Positions 6,583-9,738 of a DNA stretch of 9,738 nucleotides are shown one piece after another (position 1 is the first letter of the stretch; every line of letters begins with the position of its first letter). The notes beneath the pieces are model-generated. The model saw only the letters and a list, made by a program, of their open reading frames with translations, was not told where the DNA came from and made no database searches. Made by a program: the position numbers and the translations under genes. This stretch comes from CAVOBC01 sp963693635. Its GTDB lineage: Bacteria > Pseudomonadota > Gammaproteobacteria > Pseudomonadales > Azotimanducaceae. Location of the stretch: the NCBI GenBank assembly GCA_963693635.1, contig CAVOBC010000163.1:1-9738 (forward strand), written 5' to 3'.

Positions 6583-6664
6583 ACTCCGCCCAGGCGCGAA
6601 TCATTACCTCAACGCATTCGATTCATTCACCGATGAAAATCTGTTGAGTCTGCGTGAAGAGAGA

Positions 6665-8653
6665 TCAGGCGAAAATACCGTGAAGAAACCATCGGGAGTG
6701 CTGATGTCTGTTTGAATCTTCAGCATGCATTGGTCCAGAGACGGCAACTCTATCCCTGGAAAAGGATTCGTCGGGCGTCGAAGTTGCGATGGCTGAATCA
6801 TCCACATTGTATGTGTGGAATATCCAGTAGATTGCGCCGTCTCCCCTGGCAATGTAGTAGTCCCGCTCTTCAGAAGATGGTATCGCAAAATCATCATGTT
6901 TCAATTCAGGGGTGGAGGCATGTTGAGGTGATGTTGTTGTTGCTGGGTTTGCCTTTGCCGGGCGGGTTCCTGATGTGCCTGTTTGGTTGGTGGCTTGTTT
7001 GCTGTTCGTGCGCGCCTGTGGCAAGAGTCCGGGAGGAATTTCATAGCCGTCATCCAGACTTGCTCCATCACGCTCAAGGTGCTTTCGTCTTGCCGCTTCC
7101 TTGTTGTTTGTGACTGCGGCTCTTTTTACCGAAGAGATTTTTACCGAAGAGCTTGTTAAAGAAGTGCCTGTTAAAGAAGTGCCTGTTCCTGAAGAGATTG
7201 ATATTGAAGTGGTTGTTAGAGGTGCGATCTTCGGGGATGCGGCATCTGCAGTCGATCCAGACAGTTCATCCCACCAGCCGAAGTCAATTTTCTCAGGCCC
7301 CTTCAAGATATCCAGGGCAATGAGACCATGGGGGCCTTGCACTACTGGATGTGTTCCGAGGTATCTTGGGGTGCGCAGCAGGTAAGTCGGGCGTGGATTA
7401 GGAATGGCATCTGATTGCCAATAGTCTGGATTGTGCAAATGCACAAGCTTCCAGGCTTTTTCAGGGCGATGATCATTTGCCTCAGATATTCCGTAGCAGG
7501 TTTTTGCACCAAGCCGTGCCCTGAACATATTCAACAATTGATTTGCGCGCGCCTGATGACCCTCACGATGAAGCCTGCCATCTTTTCTTCGATATCCGGC
7601 ACCGTGGAACAGATCACGCGCCTCTGACTCAACGGGGAACAAACGACCGGTGCCAAGCGACAGGCTGTCGACCTCCTTTACATTGTTCACCTTCTCAAGC
7701 TGCAGGTGGGTTAAAGCAAGAAACTGCTCACGGTTGTTCTCGGGTGATGCTAGGTAGACGTCAATCGAACGTGTTTCATGGCTTCGGTGGTGAAGATTCC
7801 ATTTAATATGATTGACAGCGAGTTGCCTGCCCGTGAGGAAATCGACCAGGTCGCCCAATAAACGCTTCATTGGGAACACCAGAGATTGCGTGTTGGTGAT
7901 GTCTGACAGGAAGTGGCAATGCGTGTCAAAAACGGGGGAGGGATCGATGAATGTTCTGGCGTCGGTGTCTTTGCCGGTCAGCCGATTCAGATACCGCGTG
8001 AAGTCCTTGCCGAAGCGGCGTGTGAGACCACTCGACGGAAGTGACAACAATGACCGCATATTGCTGACGCCCATTTTCTGAAGCCCTTCGACAATGGCGT
8101 TATCTACCTGCATGCAGGCAATACCGGCCTCTGCAATATGCTCTGAAACGGGATATCCCGGGTTGTCTGCAAGCCCTGATGCGGCCGCGAAACTCGCTGC
8201 GCCGGGGGTTGTGTTGACAGCCATATGTGCTCTGAAGCCACGTTTTGCCAGCCCCCTCGATATCTGTGTCTTGAGTTCAGTCAGTCCCTTGAATAGCTTG
8301 AGACAACCAGAGATGTCGAGAAGCAAACTGTCTGGCGCGTCGATGGCGACATTCGGCGTGTACTGATAGGCCCACTGTGCGAGTTGCGCGAGGGTTCTTG
8401 TTTCCTTGTCTTCATCACGATCGAAACTGACCACATGGCTGCTGATGGTGTGGGCTGTGTCCATGTTGTTACCCATCTGGAGATTGATCGCTTTCGCCGC
8501 TGCGTTCATGCGGCAGATTCTCTGACGGTCAAGAAGAACGATGGGGGTTTTTCGTTCCTCCAATGAGAGCGTGCGGGTAAACAACTCAAGCGGCATTTCT
8601 GCGAAACGCAGGCACAACCATAGTTTGAGGTCAGGCGATGAGTCTGATGTCAT
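6665..8653 (-). CDS. imuB: ImuB, catalytically inactive Y-family polymerase homologue with enlarged C-terminal linker
   Basis: This 662-residue protein has the ImuB layout. The N-terminal palm (LWLCLRFAEMPLELF) has no Asp where active Y-family polymerases carry their first metal ligand. The second catalytic motif reads APDSLLLDISG, without the SxDE acids. A helix-hairpin-helix-like part (GLQKMGVSNMRSLLSLP, RRFGKDF) and a little-finger region follow. The C-terminus has WWDEL (about 463-467), RDYYIARGDGAIYWIF (about 598) and the terminal RWFLHGIFA that is typical of ImuB. It is expected to bridge ImuA, the beta clamp and DnaE2 in SOS mutagenesis. Usual ImuB proteins are, from memory, near 450-550 residues. 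The excess here is a low-complexity linker of about 130 residues between WWDEL and RDYY. ATG 8653 is preferred over TTG 8662 because GAAGG lies nine bases upstream of it. No dnaE2 follows; the ABM pseudogene on the other strand does. Confidence 0.9.
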   Translation of the reverse strand: MTSDSSPDLKLWLCLRFAEMPLELFTRTLSLEERKTPIVLLDRQRICRMNAAAKAINLQMGNNMDTAHTISSHVVSFDRDEDKETRTLAQLAQWAYQYTPNVAIDAPDSLLLDISGCLKLFKGLTELKTQISRGLAKRGFRAHMAVNTTPGAASFAAASGLADNPGYPVSEHIAEAGIACMQVDNAIVEGLQKMGVSNMRSLLSLPSSGLTRRFGKDFTRYLNRLTGKDTDARTFIDPSPVFDTHCHFLSDITNTQSLVFPMKRLLGDLVDFLTGRQLAVNHIKWNLHHRSHETRSIDVYLASPENNREQFLALTHLQLEKVNNVKEVDSLSLGTGRLFPVESEARDLFHGAGYRRKDGRLHREGHQARANQLLNMFRARLGAKTCYGISEANDHRPEKAWKLVHLHNPDYWQSDAIPNPRPTYLLRTPRYLGTHPVVQGPHGLIALDILKGPEKIDFGWWDELSGSTADAASPKIAPLTTTSISISSGTGTSLTGTSLTSSSVKISSVKRAAVTNNKEAARRKHLERDGASLDDGYEIPPGLLPQARTNSKQATNQTGTSGTRPAKANPATTTSPQHASTPELKHDDFAIPSSEERDYYIARGDGAIYWIFHTYNVDDSAIATSTPDESFSRDRVAVSGPMHAEDSNRHQHSRWFLHGIFA
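7123..7212. repeat. 15-bp degenerate tandem repeat inside imuB
   Basis: Six consecutive 15-base units on the plus strand: TTTTTACCGAAGAGA, TTTTTACCGAAGAGC, TTGTTAAAGAAGTGC, CTGTTAAAGAAGTGC, CTGTTCCTGAAGAGA and TTGATATTGAAGTGG. They are in phase with the imuB frame and encode Ser/Thr/Gly-rich pentapeptides (GTGTSLTGTSLTSSSVKISS) in the linker at about residues 484-513. Because units are multiples of three, copy-number change would lengthen or shorten the linker without breaking the gene. Confidence 0.85.
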
Positions 8654-8680
8654 GTCCCTCAACCTTCATCTGTCTTATTG

Positions 8681-8727
8681 TCCTTCCACCTTCCATTCCA
8701 CTTCACCTTTCACCTTCCACCTTCCGC
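8681..8727 (-). repeat. Purine-rich imperfect repeat between imuA and imuB
   Basis: On the minus strand the 79-base gap between imuA and imuB is mostly runs of GGAAGG and GAAAGGTG. The 13-mer CCTTCCACCTTCC (plus-strand reading) is exactly duplicated at 8682-8694 and 8713-8725. Many of the units resemble Shine-Dalgarno sequences upstream of the imuB start. Confidence 0.75.
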
Positions 8728-8741
8728 TTCAATTTCACTTT

Positions 8742-9587
8742 CTATTGCAGCTTAAGTTCCTGTGGCTCAAACGAAATCTCGGGAATCAGGTCGGGCAGGT
8801 TATTGTCAACCAACACCCTGTGCATATGCGGTGTCGTCAGTTCTCTGAAATCGGGTGTTATCTGATTCAGGTAGTCATTGAAAGTGATGGCGATATCAGT
8901 CGCCCAGCCACCTCTGCGTTTAAGGATGCTGAGGCTTGCAGACGAGTGCCATGACAGGGGTGATGATGCATTGGGTTTGATCGAAACTCTGAGTTCTGCG
9001 GGTGATGCTTCGTCCATACAACGCGTGTCTCGAAACATAACCCCCCATGTGTTGCCTTCTTTTCCTGCAACCTGAAGCCTGCGCAACTCCTTTTCCCTAA
9101 TGCGCTTTGGCCATCCAAGCACTGCGCTGCAGGTGCCTGATGCGAGCGCTTTTTCCAGTACCCAGAGCAGGTCTTTGTGATTGTCAGGATAGACCAGCAG
9201 AATGCTGGAGAGATCGATGCCAGCGCGCGCAAGCCCTGGTGCATAGGGAATAAATGGAGGTGAGGCCCAGACAATCCACCGGGAATCATCGCGACTAAGA
9301 TGACTGAGAGCAGGCAAGACGAGTCTTAGCTCTCCTATGCCCTGCATGTCATGCAGCAGTTCTGTCAAACCGTCTTTCGGCCATCCATTGCCGGGCAGCA
9401 AGCGATCGAGGTCGGGGAATCCAGACGAGATGCCCTGTTGCCACTGCCGGCCAATGCGGGATGCTTGCCACATGCCTGTCTTTGACAGTAGCTCATTGAT
9501 CGATGTGGGATTTTCTGACTTCTGCACTCTTGACCTTATCTGCACTCTCGACCTTACCTTCGCTCTCGGGTGCCACTGTTCTGTCAA
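8742..9587 (-). CDS. imuA: ImuA, RecA-like translesion synthesis accessory protein
   Basis: This protein of up to 281 residues is related to RecA/SulA-like ImuA. The core begins SINELLSKTGMWQAS, then FPDLDRLLPGNGWPKDGLTE and LLHDMQGIGELRLVLPALSH, which match the conserved ImuA entry (L..LLPGGGWP.GALTELL...GIGELRLLLPAL). IVWASPPFIPYAPGLARAGID and LWVLEKALASGTCSAVLGW follow and are also typical. ImuA is the SOS-induced partner of ImuB and DnaE2. The start is uncertain. The longest frame begins at TTG 9587 with no ribosome binding site. In-frame GTG codons at 9545 and 9527 each have AAGG six bases upstream, and GTG 9527 best fits the family N-terminus. It is first in the operon, 79 bases (after the imuA stop) before the outer imuB frame, and is controlled by the LexA-covered promoter at 9607-9658. 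Confidence 0.88.
   Translation of the reverse strand: MTEQWHPRAKVRSRVQIRSRVQKSENPTSINELLSKTGMWQASRIGRQWQQGISSGFPDLDRLLPGNGWPKDGLTELLHDMQGIGELRLVLPALSHLSRDDSRWIVWASPPFIPYAPGLARAGIDLSSILLVYPDNHKDLLWVLEKALASGTCSAVLGWPKRIREKELRRLQVAGKEGNTWGVMFRDTRCMDEASPAELRVSIKPNASSPLSWHSSASLSILKRRGGWATDIAITFNDYLNQITPDFRELTTPHMHRVLVDNNLPDLIPEISFEPQELKLQ
9522..9557. repeat. 18-bp direct repeat at the 5' end of imuA
   Basis: CTGCACTCTTGACCTTAT (9522-9539) and CTGCACTCTCGACCTTAC (9540-9557) are adjacent copies differing at two positions. On the coding strand each contains AAGG, six bases, then GTG, so the duplication doubles a possible ribosome binding site and start codon. It encodes a repeated RSRVQ. Confidence 0.85.
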
Positions 9588-9606
9588 ATGGCAGTCGAGA
9601 TCGTTA

Positions 9607-9622
9607 CTGTGTATATATACAG
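9607..9622. promoter_or_regulatory. LexA box (SOS operator), perfect CTG-N10-CAG
   Basis: CTGTGTATATATACAG matches the gammaproteobacterial LexA consensus (CTGT, alternating AT core, ACAG) with one central deviation. It lies at the expected transcription start of imuA, so LexA binding would block initiation. The family is known to be SOS-regulated. Confidence 0.92.
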
Positions 9623-9624
9623 TA

Positions 9625-9640
9625 GTGTAAATATATACAG
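9625..9640. promoter_or_regulatory. Second, weaker LexA box overlapping the -10 element
   Basis: GTGTAAATATATACAG keeps one perfect half-site (TATACAG) and one degenerate half (GTG for CTG). Its start is 18 bases from that of the first box, and it covers the predicted -10 hexamer. Two boxes in tandem suggest tight or cooperative repression. Confidence 0.7.
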
Positions 9641-9658
9641 CGCCCTAAGTCCGGTCAA
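9630..9658 (-). promoter_or_regulatory. Sigma70-type promoter of the imuA-imuB operon
   Basis: On the minus strand, -35 TTGACC (9658-9653) is separated by 17 bases from -10 TATATT (9635-9630); each matches the consensus at five of six positions. The predicted transcription start near 9622-9623 lies in the first LexA box. The leader before the imuA start is 35 to about 95 bases, depending on which start codon is used. Confidence 0.75.
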
Positions 9659-9738
9659 CAGTCCTTTTCTCTAAGTAACACTCCTGTTCTTAATAAATCT
9701 CAATAGATCGGCCTTCTCTCATCGCCTGAAGATGATGT

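Noticed and set aside
6583..6664. Possible terminator between the convergent ABM gene and imuB
   Set aside because: I found no stem followed by a T-run on either strand.
8541..8954. Plus-strand frames rich in Ser, Thr, Phe and His opposite imuA/imuB
   Set aside because: They are antisense to imuB and imuA, and their bias comes from the purine-rich spacer.

Overview
The window looks like proteobacterial chromosome, most likely gammaproteobacterial. The reasons are an imuA-imuB mutagenesis operon under E. coli-type LexA boxes (CTG-N10-CAG), a PEP-CTERM/VPLPA-like sorting tail, and IS91-family transposase remnants. The genus cannot be told. The left two thirds (about 1-6580) read as GC-rich. 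The imuAB third (about 6600-9738) is visibly more AT-rich, which suggests a different history for the two parts.

Layout. Positions 1-1596 hold two minus-strand fragments of IS91-type (Y2 rolling-circle) transposases: an N-terminal piece that runs off the left edge (1-255) and a C-terminal piece (1333-1596). Between them lies a minus-strand gene for a secreted, C-terminally anchored protein (585-1284) carrying two apparent frameshifts. Positions 1707-2500 hold a minus-strand pair with a 4-base GTGA overlap: a 76-residue helical protein and a MNT-type nucleotidyltransferase cut by one in-frame amber codon. Next come a 13-bp tandem repeat (2579-2656) and a poorly preserved candidate gene pair (2680-3165). 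Intact minus-strand genes follow: a GNAT acetyltransferase (3260-3781) and an ABC-2 exporter operon whose ATPase and permease overlap by one base (3997-5840). A plus-strand ABM-type monooxygenase gene (6228-6582) is frameshifted. The right end is the minus-strand imuA-imuB operon (6665-9587), with a recognisable sigma70 promoter overlapped by two LexA boxes (9607-9658).

Function. ImuA and the catalytically dead Y-family protein ImuB normally work with the error-prone polymerase DnaE2 in SOS mutagenesis. No dnaE2 lies directly downstream here, so it would have to be elsewhere. The ABC pair is a two-gene exporter of unknown substrate. The acetyltransferase, nucleotidyltransferase and monooxygenase are single accessory genes with no visible pathway link.

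The main theme is decay. At least four reading frames in the left part are readable end to end except for one or two small lesions, while the ABC, GNAT and imuAB genes are intact. This means either a degrading mobile-element island or local sequence errors. I see no convincing undescribed defence or mobile system. The most unusual items are the imuB linker made of 15-bp repeats, the promoter and start region of imuAB, and the cargo-like position of the PEP-CTERM gene between IS91 fragments.
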